A DNA stretch of 64,000 nt from Penicillus capitatus (GCA_965649825.1 OZ287694.1:496001-560000), one strand, 5' to 3'; shown: positions 45,817 through 59,188, numbered from the stretch's first letter. A program made the numbers and translations. The notes: generated by a model not told the origin, from the sequence alone.

Positions 45817-48800
45817 TTATGCCTCGGCCGCCGATTGCTCGGCGATCTCGGAGTATTCGGATGTCGGACATATCTTGCCAATCTGATGTTTGACTTCGTA
45901 GCTGATCCAGTGTGCGAGAACGCGGAAACTGCCAGCATCAGATGCGACGAGCTCGTCGCGCTCTCTCAGCTTATACTTCAGGTACTCAGCTGCGAACTTG
46001 AGAATGTAGAAAACAAAAACGAAAAATGCAATGACATTCAGCAAAGCGCATGCGACTGTGAGCAGCTCGCGAGTAAAGTTTTCTGGATAGCTCTCGTCTT
46101 TGAGCATGACAGCTGCCAACGTTGTCGCCACTGACACAAAAAGAGACGCCAGTTCCATTCCATTGAGGTCTTTAAAGTCATCGCGGTATGGCATCACCAG
46201 AGTGTGAGCCAGGATGGCAAGCATGATGATGTACGCGACGCCGGTGATCGGCAATCCGCTGTCGAACAGGTGAGCGCAGAACACAAGAAAGGCGATGGCG
46301 GCCTTCCTTGCAACGATGGCGACTTCCCAGTATCGACGATGATCCATTCGGTAAGAGCGGTAGAGGAATCCCGTTGTCTGGTACGCCCATGCGTCCTTGT
46401 GGACGAGGTGCTGCGGTGCATTTTTAAGGACGACGACGAAGAGTGTGAAGAGTCCGCCGTACATTGGACACACAAACGCAACGACCACTCCGTAGAGGAG
46501 CGTACTGTGGTCTCCTTCGTAGCACTTCATGCTTGTGTCGACGGCCCAGTACATGTGCGTCGCGTTGACCTCTGCGATTTCTGCCGAGTCGTGCACGTCG
46601 ACGCAGAGGAAGACGCTCAGTGCGGTCTTCAGTACCGGCACGAGGGTCACATACCAGATGACCATCACCGAAAGCAAGCATCTCTTCGACAGGTAGCGGT
46701 GAAGCCCATCGTTTCCGGATCTCGCCGATCTCGCCGTCCAGAACACGATCCAACAGAGAAGCACAGCGCAGGGAACAACGCACACGCTGACGACGAGTGC
46801 CATTGCCGTCGGCTGCAAGGACAGGTGTTTTGAGGTCAGACACACGACGGAGCGTCGAATGCCATCCGTCGCCAGACCTCCGAACATTTCTGACAGCAGC
46901 ACAACAGTCGACAAGCGGAAACTTACGAGATTCTGGTCTCACCTGCCGCTGCCGCCATAACGATTACAGGAATCGCATACCCCACGTCAAGGGAAGCCAG
47001 AAGAACAGTCGTTTGGACGTAGCTCAGAGTGATCTAAAAACGACGTTTTTCAGTAGAAGGTAAACGGATCGAGTTTCCACCTTAAACATTTCGACGGCCT
47101 TCCACTTGGCCAAAGTCTCCTCGGAAGCAGGCACTCCAGCGGTTTGGACCTAAAGCGTACTCATTCGGCGGATGCTCTGATGATGTGATTCTAGACTCAC
47201 TTCCCTCCCGAGTCCCGGCGATCCAATGACTTCTGCCGACGTAGACGGTGCACTCTGCTCATGAGTCTGCGCAGTGTCTCCGCGAAGAACGCTGACCGTT
47301 CCGTGGATCGTGATGCCCGTCATAGCCAGAAGAATGATCGCCGACGTCAGAATGTAGGCCACGTTGTAGAGCCCCTTCAAACACTTTTTGCATTTCGAGG
47401 ACAAACCAGCCCCGAAGTCTTCTTTGCAGGATCCACAGAGTGGGCCCGTGTGACCCTTGTGAAGAAACAGACAGATGATTCAACGATCTAAAGAGTCAAG
47501 AATACATCTTACCTCGGCGCACTGAGCTTGCGTGTAATTCTCAATCCATTCTTCTTTGAAATTACAGCTCGAGACGTCTTCAACCATGGTCTTCAACTTT
47601 TCGGAGCGGCCTTGAGACTCGCAGGCGGAAGCCGGCAGGCATCTGTGAAGGTGATCTGAGCACGGCATTTGCTGCCAGTAGCCGTCGTCTGGAGTGATCA
47701 CTCGAGACTCGCAGTTGCCATTCTCCGGACAGGGCTTACAATCTTCCGCAGAGAGGAGGAAGTTGTACGTCGTGCTGCTGCAGGTCTCACAGAATCCAGC
47801 ATTCGACACAAACTCGCCGACAGAGCAGTTGTGGACTCTCACGGTAATCCCGATGCTCTTGATCGCTTTTTCGCCAAACTCGACAATGAGGTCGTAGACT
47901 CCAGGCGGTACAAAGCCTTTGATGGATCGAAAAGTGCAAGCTCCTCTCTCCATCGGGACAACGATCGACACAAGCAAAAACTGACCGACCGGTGATGACA
48001 TTCTGGCATCGACTGGGCGGTAGTTTGTCGCGGGACTTTGCTTCAGTTCGTCCAACAGCTCGACTGTTGCGGTTGGCAGATCTGTGCCAATATGATATCC
48101 TTCTATCACACAGTTCTCTCCACCACTCACACAGACGGCCTTGTTCGTGTCGTCCAACGTCATCTCTGCCGTTGCGGCATACGTCCCAACGTTAGGACCA
48201 TAAACGCCACCGTGATTGCCTTTCCACGATGGGCAAATGTCCTTGTCCGATTTTAGTTGGCTCAAGGCTTTCCACTCTTTCTCCTCGTAGAAACGCAAAC
48301 CGACATCTGACGAAGTGCTGACGCAACTCAAACGGATTGCTTCTAGGTAGCCAGCGAAGACGGCCCCTCCGGCGACGCTGGCTTCGTTACCCGACAATTG
48401 GGTATCCGTCAAGGCCATAACGGGGCAGTGGATGCTCCTTGCCAAACATTTCGTGTGCCTTTCACTCGAGACGAAGAAAAGACCGCCTACAGATAAGCAG
48501 TAACAAGGTTTTTTGCTCTCTCGGAGCGAGCACTCACCTCCCAGATCAGCCGTATTTTCTTCAACGTGGTTTCTTACAAGCTGCAATGGCAGAGTCTGAT
48601 CGGAATGGGCATCGAAGAAAACTGCACCGCCGTTGCCATGCTTCGCCGAGTTGTTCCGAAACGTGCAGTCGGTGCACAAGAAGGTCGACGCCGCGGATCC
48701 CATAACGCCGCCGCCGTTTTCGCCAGCTTCGCAGTGAAGAATAGAGAGGTTACGTGCAACGAGATGAGATTTCTTCAATCGGATGAATCCACCGTTTTCG

Positions 48801-51800
48801 GATCTTCCTTGTTCAACTGTGGATTTATTTATGAGAATCGAGGAGCCTTTGAATGCTGCGGCAAAACCACCATAGCTTCTCGCAACGCTAAGGGCGAATT
48901 GCGATTGTGAGATGCTCAGAGTGGAATTCCATGCCCAAACGAAGCCCCCAGTTTTGGAACTGCAGTTGACGGCGCTGGCGTGCTCCATTTTTGCCGTGGA
49001 GTTTGTCGTGTACATGAATCCTCCAAACGTCGCGCTATTGTCGGCCGCCTTCGTATGTTTTAGTATGAAATTCGATTCTACGGCGCGCACGAAACCACCC
49101 CGTTTTGCGCTGTTGTTGGCCGCTTTCGTCTCGTCCAGCTTCACCGTCGAGCTCTGCGTCAGCACAAATCCTCCACTATCTTGTGCACTGTTGGAAGTCG
49201 CGATGGTGTGCTCGAGCGTCACGTTCGATTCTTCAACTTCCATGAAACCGCCAAACTTCGCGTTGTTGCTTGCTGCTTTTGTCTCTTGCAGCAATACTGT
49301 CGAGCTCCATGCATTCATGAACCCGCCCCACCCTTGTGCACTGTTGGCGATTGCGTTCGTGTGCTCGAGCGTCACGTTCGATTGTGCTACGACCATGAAC
49401 CCGCCACCTTCTTGTGCACTATTTGCAATGGCTTTAGTGCGGGTGAGTGTCACATTCGATTCATGTGTACCCATAAATCCTCCTGCTCTCGCTCTGTTGC
49501 CGACTGCGATCGTCTCTTGCAGCAATATAGTCGAGCTCCACGCCATCATGAACCCGCCGAGCTCAGCGGTGTTGTTGGCCGCTCTAGTGCCGTTTAGCTT
49601 CACAGTCGAGTTCCACATCGATACGAACCCGCCATTCTCTTGTGCACTGTTGGCAGTCGCGTTGGTGCTCTCAAGCGACACGTTCGATTTTTCAACTTGC
49701 ATGAACCCGCCCCGCTTCGCGTTGTTGTTTGCCGCTTTAGTGCCGTCCAGCTTCACAGTCGAGTTCTTTATCGATATAAACCCGCCGTACTCTTGTGCAC
49801 TGTTGCCGACTGCGTTGGTGCTCTCAAGCGACACGTTCGATTCTCCAACATGCATGAACCCGCCGTACTGCAGAGCAGTGTTGAAAGTCGCGTTGGTGTG
49901 CTTGAGCGTCGCGTTCGACTCTCCAACTTGCATGAAGCCGCCCTGCTTCGCGTTGTTGTTTGCCGCTTTGGTGAGCGCGAGTGTCACAGTCGAGTTCTTC
50001 ATCGATATGAACCCGCCGTACTCTTGTGCACTGTTGCCGACTGCGTTGGTGCGATCAAGTTTCACATTCGAACCATAAGCACGCATAAACCCGCCGTACT
50101 CTTGTGCACTGTTGCCAACTGCGTTGGTGTCCCTGAGCGACACGTTCGATTCTTCTACTTTAATGAACCCGCCCCGCTTCGCGTTGTTGTTGGCCGCTCT
50201 AGTGCCGTCCAGCTTCACAGTCGAGCTCCCTATTGATATGAACCCGCCGTACTTTTGCGCACTGTTGGCTGTCGCGTTGGTGTCTTCCAACTCTATGGTC
50301 GAGTCCAGCGTCAACATGAACCCGCCATGCTTTTCCGCAATGTTTGCGGTCGCGTTGGTGTGCTTGAGCATCGCGTTCGATTCTTCAACTTGCATGAAGC
50401 CGCCCTGCTTCGCGTTGTTGCCGGCCGCTTTCGTGCTGTCCATCTTCACAGTCAATCTCCACCCATAGATAAACCCGCCTAACTCCCGAGCAGTGTTGAA
50501 AGTCGCGTTGGTGTGCTTGAGCGTCGCGTTCGACTCTCCAACTTGCATGAAGCCGCCCTGCTTCGCGTTGTTGCCGGCCGCTTCGGTACCGTTTAGCTTC
50601 ACAGTCGAGTTCCACATCGATACGAACCCGCCGTACTCTTGTGCACTGTTGGCTGTCGCGTTGGTGTCTTCCAACTCTATGGTCGAGTCAAACGTCAACA
50701 TGAATCCACCACTCTGGGTCGCAATGTTTGCGGTCGCATTGGTGTGCTTGAGCGTCGCGTTCGATTCTTCAACTTGCATGAAGCCGCCCCGCTTCGCGCT
50801 GTTGTTGGCCGCTTTGGTGAGCGCGAGTGTCACAGTCGAGTTCTTCATCGATATGAACCCGCCGTACTCTTTTGCACTGTTGCCGACTGCGTTGGTGCGA
50901 TCAAGTTTCACATTCGAATCATAAGCACGCATAAACCCGCCGTACTCTTGTGCACTGTTGCCAACTGCGTTGGTGCTCTCAAGCGACACGTTCGATTCTT
51001 CAACTTTCATAAACCCGCCACGCTCTTGTGCACTGTTGGCAGTCGCGTTGGTGTCTTTCAACTCTACCGTCGAGTAAAACGTCAACATGAATCCACCACT
51101 CTGGGTCGCAATGTTTGCGGTCGCATTGGTGTGCTTGAGCGTCGCGTTCGATTCTTCAACTTGCATGAAGCCGCCCCGCTTCGCGTTGTTGTTGGCCGCT
51201 TTCGTGCTATCCATCTTCACAGTCAATCTCCACCCATAGATGAATCCGCCTAACTCCCGAGCAGTGTTGAAAGTCGCGTTGGTGTGCTTGAGCGTCGCGT
51301 TCGATTCTTCAACGGCTATGAAACCACCCCATCTCGCGTTGTTGCCGACTGCGTTGGTGCGATCAAGCATCGCATTTGAACCATAAGCACACACAAACCC
51401 GCCATGCTCTTGTGCACTGTTTGCAGTGGCATTCGTGTCTTCCAACTCTACGACTGAGTTCAGCGTCAACATGAACCCGCAATGCTTTTCCGCAATGTTT
51501 GCGGTCGCGTTGGTGTGCTGGAGCGCCGCGTTCGATTCTCCAACGGCTATGAAACCACCCCAACTCGCGTTGTTGCCGGCAGCTTCGGTGCCGTCCAGCT
51601 TCACAGTCGAGCTCCACGCCATCATGAACCCGCCGAACTCGGCGGTGTTGTTGGCCGCTTTAGTGCCGTTTAGCTTCACAGTCGAGTTCTTCATCGATAT
51701 GAACCCGCCGTACTCTTTTGCACTATTGCCGACCGCATTCGTGTCGTCTAGCTTCACCGTCGAGTTGAACACCATCATGAATCCTCCGTTTTCTTGTGCG

Positions 51801-53334
51801 CTATTGGCATTCGAGATTGTGTGCATGAACTTTGCTTCTGAGTCTTCTACGTAGACGCATGTTCCATTATCAAAGCCGACATTTTCGTTGAAAATGGACC
51901 CGGAGACGGAGATTTTCGATTCTTTGGCGAAAATTGCGACTCCTCCGAAGCCTTCATTTGCAACGAAGGCGCATTCTTCCATTTGAACAGACGACTTGAC
52001 CAAATGAAAGCAGTGGTTCTTTGTGGCTTCGACGATCCGTGTACCCAGAAAATTCCGTTCGAACGACGCATTCGACACTGTGAGAGAGCCATCTTGAATT
52101 TTGACGCCGCCGATCTCGTTTTTTCGAACCGTGAATCCTTGGATCGTGGTGTTGGATGAAGCAGCACCAAAGAGCAAGGAGGATTGCTGCCCCTTGGTCT
52201 TGGCCATTTTGTTTTCGAAAGCGGTGCAGTTTTCCAACCGGTTCTTCTTTCCGAGATGGACCCCGCAAGATTTGCCAGAACAGACGTTCTCCGTGATCTC
52301 CACTCCCACCATTTCAAGTTCGAAACACGACGAGGAGGGCATTCGAAGTCCGGAAGCCGCAATCAGCTCGTTCTTTCGGAAGACGACTCGGTGCAGAGCT
52401 ATGAGGCCGTAGGTGTCTTGGGAATGGCATGCTTCGACGTCAACAACCGCTTGGGATCCATCCGTGCCGTCGAATGCACACTCTTCAATGACGAGATCGA
52501 CGAAAGTGACATTCATGGACCTGCAAGCGAAACGAGAATGACCATCATTCTCGCTCGACGCGGTCTTACTGGACGAGAAAGAGGCCAGAGTTCTTGTGAG
52601 GACATGTGAATGTTGTCTTTGTTTTTGGGCTGGGATTGACGCCGTCGTTAGAGTCGGCGTCTTCGACTTGGGTCATAAGGGTCAGTTGCCAGGGAATGGT
52701 GACTCGCGACGGTGGGCGCACGACACCTGTCGCGTTAAACGACAGAACATCGCCTTCTTTGGTGCAGTTGACAATCTTTTGGAGATCGTTGTCGATTTCC
52801 TTAAGCACGGTGCCGTCGACGAGCCACGTTTTGCTGTCGGCTGTCGTGTATCTTTCTGTAGCATCATGCGTCAACGCACATTCAAAACCTGACACGCCAG
52901 AACACCATCGAAAATCGGCATTCGGCACATTGAATGGAAGAAGCCGAACCTGTAATGATTCCATGACCAGACGCGTTGACCTGAGAAGGGACGCGCGCCT
53001 CGTTTACCATCTAGAGACAAAAAACAAGATGTTCAATGCCTTTACTGCCGAATGGCGGCAGGCGAATCCGAACATTACCTTTCGAACGAGGTCGACAGAG
53101 AAAGCTGTGGGTGTTTTAGAAAGCCTGAGTGGCGGTTCGTCGTCCGTTTTGCCTAAAACAGCAAACAGCACTGCTGACGAGTCGCAGCGAAGCTAGCGTT
53201 AGAAAACCGTCTTTGGCAGAAGCGGCATCTGGAGGACGCGGGTGCGCGCTTTGAACAGCGCGTGATATTCCGACTCCATGCGCGAAGGCGCAGCAGAGCA
53301 GACAGAGCTTGAGGCAAGACAGAGTTCTTCGCAT
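45817..53334 (-). CDS. Giant Pmp-like membrane protein with homogenised GGF repeats
   Basis: About 2,200 residues in seven or more exons. Exon 1 starts at ATG 53332-53334 with a signal peptide (MRRTLSCLKLCLLCCAFAHG). An N-terminal exon (to 52570) carries TWLVDGTVLKEIDNDL. A 5-kb exon (47513-52520) holds the beta-helix and Cys-rich module (CKPCPENGNC). Further exons (47201-47455, 47081-47149, one near 46979-47033, and 45817-46889) encode GHTGPLCGSC and the multi-pass membrane tail. Intron positions match the paralogue at 34237-40472. Its special feature is several dozen 25-26-residue repeats with GGF(M/I/V) and N-x-S/T sequons, replacing most of the classical GGA repeats. Likely a heavily glycosylated cell-surface protein. 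The donor of the exon before the last is ambiguous (46943 or 46978). No definite break seen. Confidence 0.8.
48940..51790 (-). repeat. Coding tandem repeats of 75-78 bp in the Pmp-like gene
   Basis: Thirty-five to forty units, each starting GGF(M/I/V), with S/N-x-T near position 9, Leu near 13, T-x-A near 16 and N-x-A near 21. Several subtypes alternate (NSTVKLDGT, ESNATLKHT, DSTIELEDT, SNVKLDRTN), and blocks of 4-6 units recur almost unchanged, showing higher-order duplication. Nearly every unit contains one or two N-glycosylation sequons. Confidence 0.85.
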
Positions 53335-53403
53335 TTTCAAGACGAGAGAGCGTCTGAACGTATCGTTGCAGAATGCGTCGTTTCGTTCGACGCGAGTCAT
53401 TAA

Positions 53404-53450
53404 CGACGGATTGATGCGACGAACGAAAAGACAGATGCATTAATCCGTCG
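53404..53450. promoter_or_regulatory. Near-perfect inverted repeat upstream of the Pmp-like gene
   Basis: CGACGGATTGATGC (53404-53417) and GCATTAATCCGTCG (53437-53450) are inverted copies with one mismatch and a 19-base spacer. They lie 70-116 bases upstream of the signal-peptide ATG. A dimeric transcription-factor site is possible. No second copy was noticed upstream of the plus-strand paralogue. Confidence 0.3.
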
Positions 53451-54639
53451 CCATAAAGCGGCGAGCTCTGTGTCGGTAGACGTTAACGTCACCGAGGTCG
53501 AGGTATCGTTTTATCTGGTGCTGTCCACGAAGCATCGACTGCTATGACATTGCACGATCTGACCGACACGGCTGCAGATATCCAGTGCTCGAGATTTAAA
53601 CATAAATCGTCATCAACTGCATGCATCCGAGACACAGTGGGGCCGTGCTGCGCTCGATTCACGGCTGCTGCAAACGACCGACGATTTCAGATTTCTGACG
53701 AGGGCCACGCGGAAGTGTGAGCTCCAGTGAGAATCCTTCAATCAGCCTTCCATGTCGCCTGTCATCTGCGCTTGTCTTTTCGACAGAAATCAAGAGTGCC
53801 TTCCTGTCACACTGGAGCAACATGGATTCCAGATCCACTTGTGGAAGGCAAAGCTTACCGGAGCATGAAAATCGCAAACGTCGCGTGTCTTCCTGGCAGA
53901 GCGAGCCACTGAGTCGACAGGAAACATCTGGTTACGTCCGTCACATCGTCAGTCTGGACATCATGTCAAGTGTTTCAGATCGTGTGTGCATCAAAGTCGT
54001 CGACCAGTCATTCCGGATGCCACCAGGATTCTCTGCCCTTTTCGATTCTTTGTCCCAATCAGGTCAGCTGGGTGCGATACTGATGCAGTTCCGTCTTTAC
54101 GACGGAGTCAGATCCACATGTCGATCCTCAGCCATGCATCTGAGCTGGAGGGTGCGGGATTGGACAGATGAGCCCTCAGCGCCGACAGGTCGACAGTGGG
54201 TTAACGACTGCTCCAAACACAACGCAACAGTCACATCCGAAACGCAACGCAAGAGACCGTACCTACCTTCCGATTCGATCTACGTCTGCAGCACGATGGC
54301 ATTTGCGTCGCTTCTGTCGTAAGACGACTCTCGACTTTTTTTTGTGGCTGAAGGAAGAATCAATCTTTGGCGGCGATACTGAGGTGACAGCTGTCTTGTC
54401 AGTTATCGGAAGGGGCTGTCTGTCCGATCTTCTTGGGTGCTTTCGATGCCCTGCTGGTGGTTCCGAACTTCTCGCCCGAGTGTCTATTGATAAGTCTGAA
54501 CACTTCTTCAAAGCATGCTCCTCGAGCAGTCTCTTCCTTCCGGATTGCATTGGAATCAGAGACAGCCCTTCATTTCCCAGTGTCACACTCCATTCTGTCG
54601 TTCACATTTTGCCGACATGGAGAGAAATTGATAACGAGA
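53451..54639. other. No assignable gene; overlapping open frames
   Basis: Frames of 177-201 codons run on the plus strand (53717-54322, 54168-54701) and a protein-like one on the minus (53659-53877), all overlapping and without domains. Given the relic just downstream, this may be decayed 5' sequence of a third Pmp-like gene. Confidence 0.3.
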
Positions 54640-54960
54640 CCTGTTGCAGTCACGGGCCGGGACCAAAACAGCATGTGCATCCATCCATCCTACGCATGTG
54701 ACACAGGACACAACTTCGACGCTTCGTCATGTCCGTGGCATGAATATCGAGAACGTATGGCTGGTGGATGGCATCTTTCGCGAGACAGGAAACGACTCGA
54801 TCGGAGAGATAGACTGCGCAACGATAACGTTGCAGTCCAGCGGGCGAACGTGTTGGATGCCGTAGACGGCAGGCAGCCACGCACGCGTACAGTCACTGAT
54901 GACGTGGTAGTACGACCACTCCGGCTGTCGCTGCCCCGTCACATCTGTTGGTTGAATTTG
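54640..54960 (+). pseudogene. Relic of a Pmp-like gene N-terminal exon
   Basis: VWLVDGIFRETGNDSIGEIDC aligns with TWLVDGTVLKEIDNDLQKIVNC of the gene at 45817-53334. After a frame change, VVRPLRLSLP aligns with VVRPPSRVTIP of the same domain. The two parts are in different frames, and no beta-helix repeats follow, so this is a frameshifted remnant. It shows that at least one more copy of the family stood here. Confidence 0.5.
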
Positions 54961-57676
54961 CTTCGTTCACTGGCACGGCCATCGCTGAGAGGGATATCTT
55001 AAATTCAAATCAAAACCTAGACAGAGATACCCCTTCAGTTAGAGAGCATTAGTAGGATATAGAAATGCAAGAATACCTTGAGTTTGCAGAGGTTATGGAA
55101 TCGTCGGAGATTGGCACCCTCAAAGATGCACACCAGTGAGCTCTGTTCGCCTCCTACCTGCGAAAATCCGGCATGCCGTCCGTCTCAGACCCCGCAGGTA
55201 CATTCCTCCTTGAAGAATAGCAGCTACACGACACAAGAGCATAGCTTCAGAACTGCGGGCGTGTTGCTACATCTGTCGTACATTCTGACATAGATGACTC
55301 CATTCATGCAGCTCTGTCAACGCAGTCGACAGATTTAATAAAGTCAATTCTCCAAATCATCTCGAACGCAGCAACTGAAGTTTCACATGAATGCGCAGTC
55401 ACAAGGTTCCATCATTGGAGATCGCTAAATTGAAAACAGTTAATGTACGACAAGGTCGACAGCGACAGGCCAACACCTGTTTGCCATAGATGTCTGACGG
55501 CATTGCGGGAGGACCCCTTACGATCCGTTTTAGAACGCAGATGCGTGCTCACGACACTCCTGTCGGGCCGCGTACGGATGCCGATAATGACGACGCCAGC
55601 AGGTGATACAATGACGATCCTCAGTCCATCGTCTGCCGGTATCTTCGTCAGAATCCAAATACCCGAACTCGCAGACTCTTCGTTCGACAACAAAGCTCGG
55701 TTCATCCTCAGTGGACACATCCAAAGGGATAAGACAATGCGAACGGGGTCGAGAACGACATGTGCTGAACAGAGGATACGAACGGCACTTGAACACTCGT
55801 CGTTTCAGTCGCTGTCGCGTTTCGTACCGGATGGGACACTCTCACTGCAAGCGAAGAAGTATTAGAAACGCCCAACAGCATCACAGTCAACATGGATCAT
55901 CTTGGCATTCATAGTATAACATTGATTCTCTCTTCTATGGATTAAGAGGCCGGAAACATCCGAACCGTCTTCCTAGGCGCATTTCGACTTAAAGACCTGT
56001 CTATCTACGGATGTCTACATGAAACCTTTCGATTTGCTTAACACGCATGCGGTTTTACGGCAAGGCTGCTGTATTGTACTATAAAGCCATCGATATTGTA
56101 AAGGGTATGGCAAATGCCAGGCCATGCATGCCCTACTCTTATGGGTTCCGCAGACAAGTGGTACGTGCGTGACCACGAAGCAGGCCTACGATAAGCGAGG
56201 TTCTGTGTCGATCACTGTTTCGCGCTCTATAGTGTCGATTGCGCCGTTCTCCGTTCGATAAGAAGAGCAGACGTGAAACCTAGAAGACACGTCGGCGGTG
56301 TACGGGAAGAAATGGTAACGCCGAACACGATTCCGTCTCTGCCCACTAGGCTGCTTTTCTTTCAGGGATCTTGGTCGCGTCGCGCTGGGCAGGCGACAGA
56401 ATCTACTGGCTATGACAACGGTGTTTGCCATTCATGATCCCTCCTCGGGTTGCTGCAAGGCGACGAATCTCCTTCCACAACTGGAGATGAATATGAAGAC
56501 GCCACAGAACGCATCCTGTCACATCAACGCCAACGGAAGGAAGATGGCATGCAAGGTTGAGCGAAGAGAAATGTATCTACAGAGGACGTCAGTGGAAACA
56601 CAGCAGCCTGTCCGCGATGCGTCCTCCTCTCGTCAGAGCCGACGCATTCGACGTAGGCGAAGACGGCATGAACACACATCTCTGGGAAAGATACTACACG
56701 TACTGCCTTGCAGCTCGTCTTCACTTCGATCAAGAGAATGCGGATTCAAAGATCAAGTCAATGACAAATGGCAAGCAAGGGCCTGGGAGTTTTCTACAGA
56801 GCAAGATGGACAGCATTTGTTGGGTGACCGGAGAGGTTTCTGCGCCAAAACACCGACCAATGACTGATCGTTATCTCCAGGGTGCGTCTTTCGGCTGCAG
56901 CCGCTTCCATGAATGGTTTACTGTACGTTACAGTGGAGTTCGATCCATCATCTGTCAGAGGACGTGTTCAGATTCTAGATGGTCACGGGGTTCTCACGGA
57001 AGAACTGGATTCTGCGGCCGAGCATGGTTGGATCACTTTTCTCTCACACTTTCCGCCTGCGACGGGAGGCATTTTTGCAACAAACGTGCTGCGGCCAGAA
57101 AGAAAGCGCGTTAATCATCTTTACCCCTTGCTCGTCAGAGGATCGACAGAGCAAGATGGAGATGTGCGTCGGTTTCGAGTTCTTCTCTCAGCGCTATCAA
57201 GTGGGAGTGATACGAGGTTCGGGGGAGAAACTTGCGGTATGTGCATTTTTACGCTATCATTATCGACGGAGCGTGTTTCACACGTGCGGCGCGTTTTTTC
57301 TCTCCATGGTCTCTTTCGTGTCGGTAAGTCTCTTTGTCAGCGCCGTTGCTACTGTATCGTTCATTATTAAAACGTCACTGTCGCCGCTTGTGTACCATTG
57401 ATACGACATTCTTCTCGTTGTCTAGCAGAAGATGGCGTGAAAAGACAGCTGCGCTTACCACGGATGCGTGATCTGGCGTCTAGGAGAATCCCAGTCGGTC
57501 TTTGCAGAAATGCGGTATTGAAGGCTTTTCTCGTTGAAGGAAATGCGAGGATGACCGGATTCGAATCTGAGTTTACTTTCGCCGACTGCAACAGGGAAAT
57601 CCGCCTTTCCAAGCTCTCTACGCGTCAGTCTGAATGTCAGATCCGTGTTGTTTCGTTTCAGACATTCTAGACGGAT
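54961..57676. other. Decayed or unassigned sequence
   Basis: Protein-like stretches occur on the plus strand at 55443-55865, 56882-57115 (LYVTVEFDPSSVRGRVQIL) and 57398-57670 (FTFADCNREIRLSKL). The last faintly recalls the domain before the Cys-rich module of the Pmp-like genes (AEFSEIRGLQTPNDCLVRI). They do not join by any clear splice sites. Best described as possible remnants of the Pmp-like gene whose N-terminal relic lies at 54640. Confidence 0.25.
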
Positions 57677-58292
57677 CTAACAGGCTTTTTGGCCTTTTTG
57701 TCTTTGGTCTTCTTCCGTACCCCTACGCGACCTGCGGAGTACTCGACCGTGTCGTCTACGGATGCTCAGGGGATTGCCTACGGTAGCGGCGGCCGTCTCA
57801 GGGAAGGACGACGTTGCAGATGAGATGCCGAAAAGGAAGTGCATTCGGATGTCGCACACTTTTGCAATGTCCGTCGATGGCCCCTTTACCACCTCTTCAT
57901 CCACGTCTTCCACAGCGACACATTTCTGCATACGGTTTCTCCATTGCTGCGTCGGCCTCAGGCTAAAGGCGAAGGGAGCTTGTGCAGGTCTCTTTGTGTG
58001 ATACCATAGCTGGACTTCGTCAAGTACAACGTCTCGGTCGGAGAAATCGAACGACGCAATCGATTCCCAAGTGACTCGGACAGTTAGCCACACACCAACT
58101 TGCCATTCCCTCTGCCCTCCATCTACTGCCGGAGCAATCCTTGCTGTCTCAATGAGACTCCCTTATCTGAACTCTTTGTTCTCTGGCCGAGATTCCGCGC
58201 CCCAGGAGCACAGCTCCCGCGCGCTTCACGCCCACAGAAAGAACAACAACAGTCGCCGCGACAGTCGTGACGAAAACACGGCTGATGTGCAT
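57677..58292 (-). CDS. Putative small secreted or membrane protein
   Basis: A first exon from ATG 58290-58292 reads MHISRVFVTTVAATVVVLSV, a good signal peptide or membrane anchor. A second frame (57677-58093) begins VWLTVRVTWESIASFDFSDRD and continues for about 138 codons with ordinary composition, ending Arg/Lys-rich. The frames differ, so an intron near 58100-58160 is required; no unique donor/acceptor pair stands out. No family recognised. Confidence 0.3.
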
Positions 58293-59188
58293 TACGCTTT
58301 CGGAATCCTCGACTCATTGGAGAGTCTGGTAAGCGAACTCCCGCATCTCTGCGGAGACATCGAGCTCGTATCACTGGAATCGCACCATCGCTATTCTTCG
58401 ACGCCATCTTCCAGTTTTCCTGCCGCACACGAGGCCATCCCTAGTTCGACATGTATACTGGCATGGATAGGCGCCTTTCCCCTTAACAACAGAGTTCAGT
58501 TGGTTCTTCTTTATAGCCGAGTGGATTCAGATCTGGTTCCAGCCTCTATTCAAACTGTTCATCCTAGCTATCAGAGAATCCTCCCTTCAGGTGTCAAGAT
58601 CGTTTTGTTTTCATTTGGTCGAAGTCTACGTTTGCCGCGACTGTTCTATTCAGTGCTCTCAGTCTAGTCGACGGCATATCCGTTCCTTCCCCTGTCAAAA
58701 CTTGCGATTCGACGTGAAGAGGTGAATAAAGTGCCACTGCGGATCGACTATTGTTCGTCATTTAGACATGATGTACAGACACATGACGCCCAACAGCATC
58801 TCTTTGCGAATAGCATCACAGTCTCTGCCGACGCCAACACCTTTGGCAACTCTATGCTCTTCGCGGCGACATCGCTTACCGATCTTCATGTGGTTCGGCT
58901 AAGAGACCTTTAGTTGACGCGCCAGCGCACGAATGCACGGATATGTGTTCCCTAGTCTAAGTTTCCAAGTTGTCGGCGGCCAGGCGGCGAGTAGTTTCTC
59001 AGTTATTCAGCAGACGGATGTCATCTATTGAATCGATGATCGTTCGAAGATGGCAAGAACACGAATGGAAAATTCCTCGTCGGTACATTAAAGACGAAAG
59101 TTGCATGAATTGAATTGTTTGATCTGTCGCTTCGCAACAGCCGAGTTGCATGAATGGAAGACAAATGCGTTCGATGTCGAACAATCTA
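58293..59188. other. Intergenic; left edge of right CCD duplication
   Basis: A plus-strand frame (58071-58667) overlaps the minus-strand candidate and has no domain. From about 58865 the sequence begins to match the left CCD segment, strongly after about 58985. Confidence 0.35.

Noticed and set aside
46940-47035. Frameshift in the second-last exon of the large minus-strand Pmp-like gene
   Set aside because: Using the donor G|GTATGC near 46978 removes the apparent stop and keeps the frame into the last exon, so no break is required.
48940-51790. Regular repeats that could suggest a CRISPR array or satellite
   Set aside because: The period is a multiple of three, the frame stays open for 1,678 codons, and the variation follows protein constraints. 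The host is a eukaryote.
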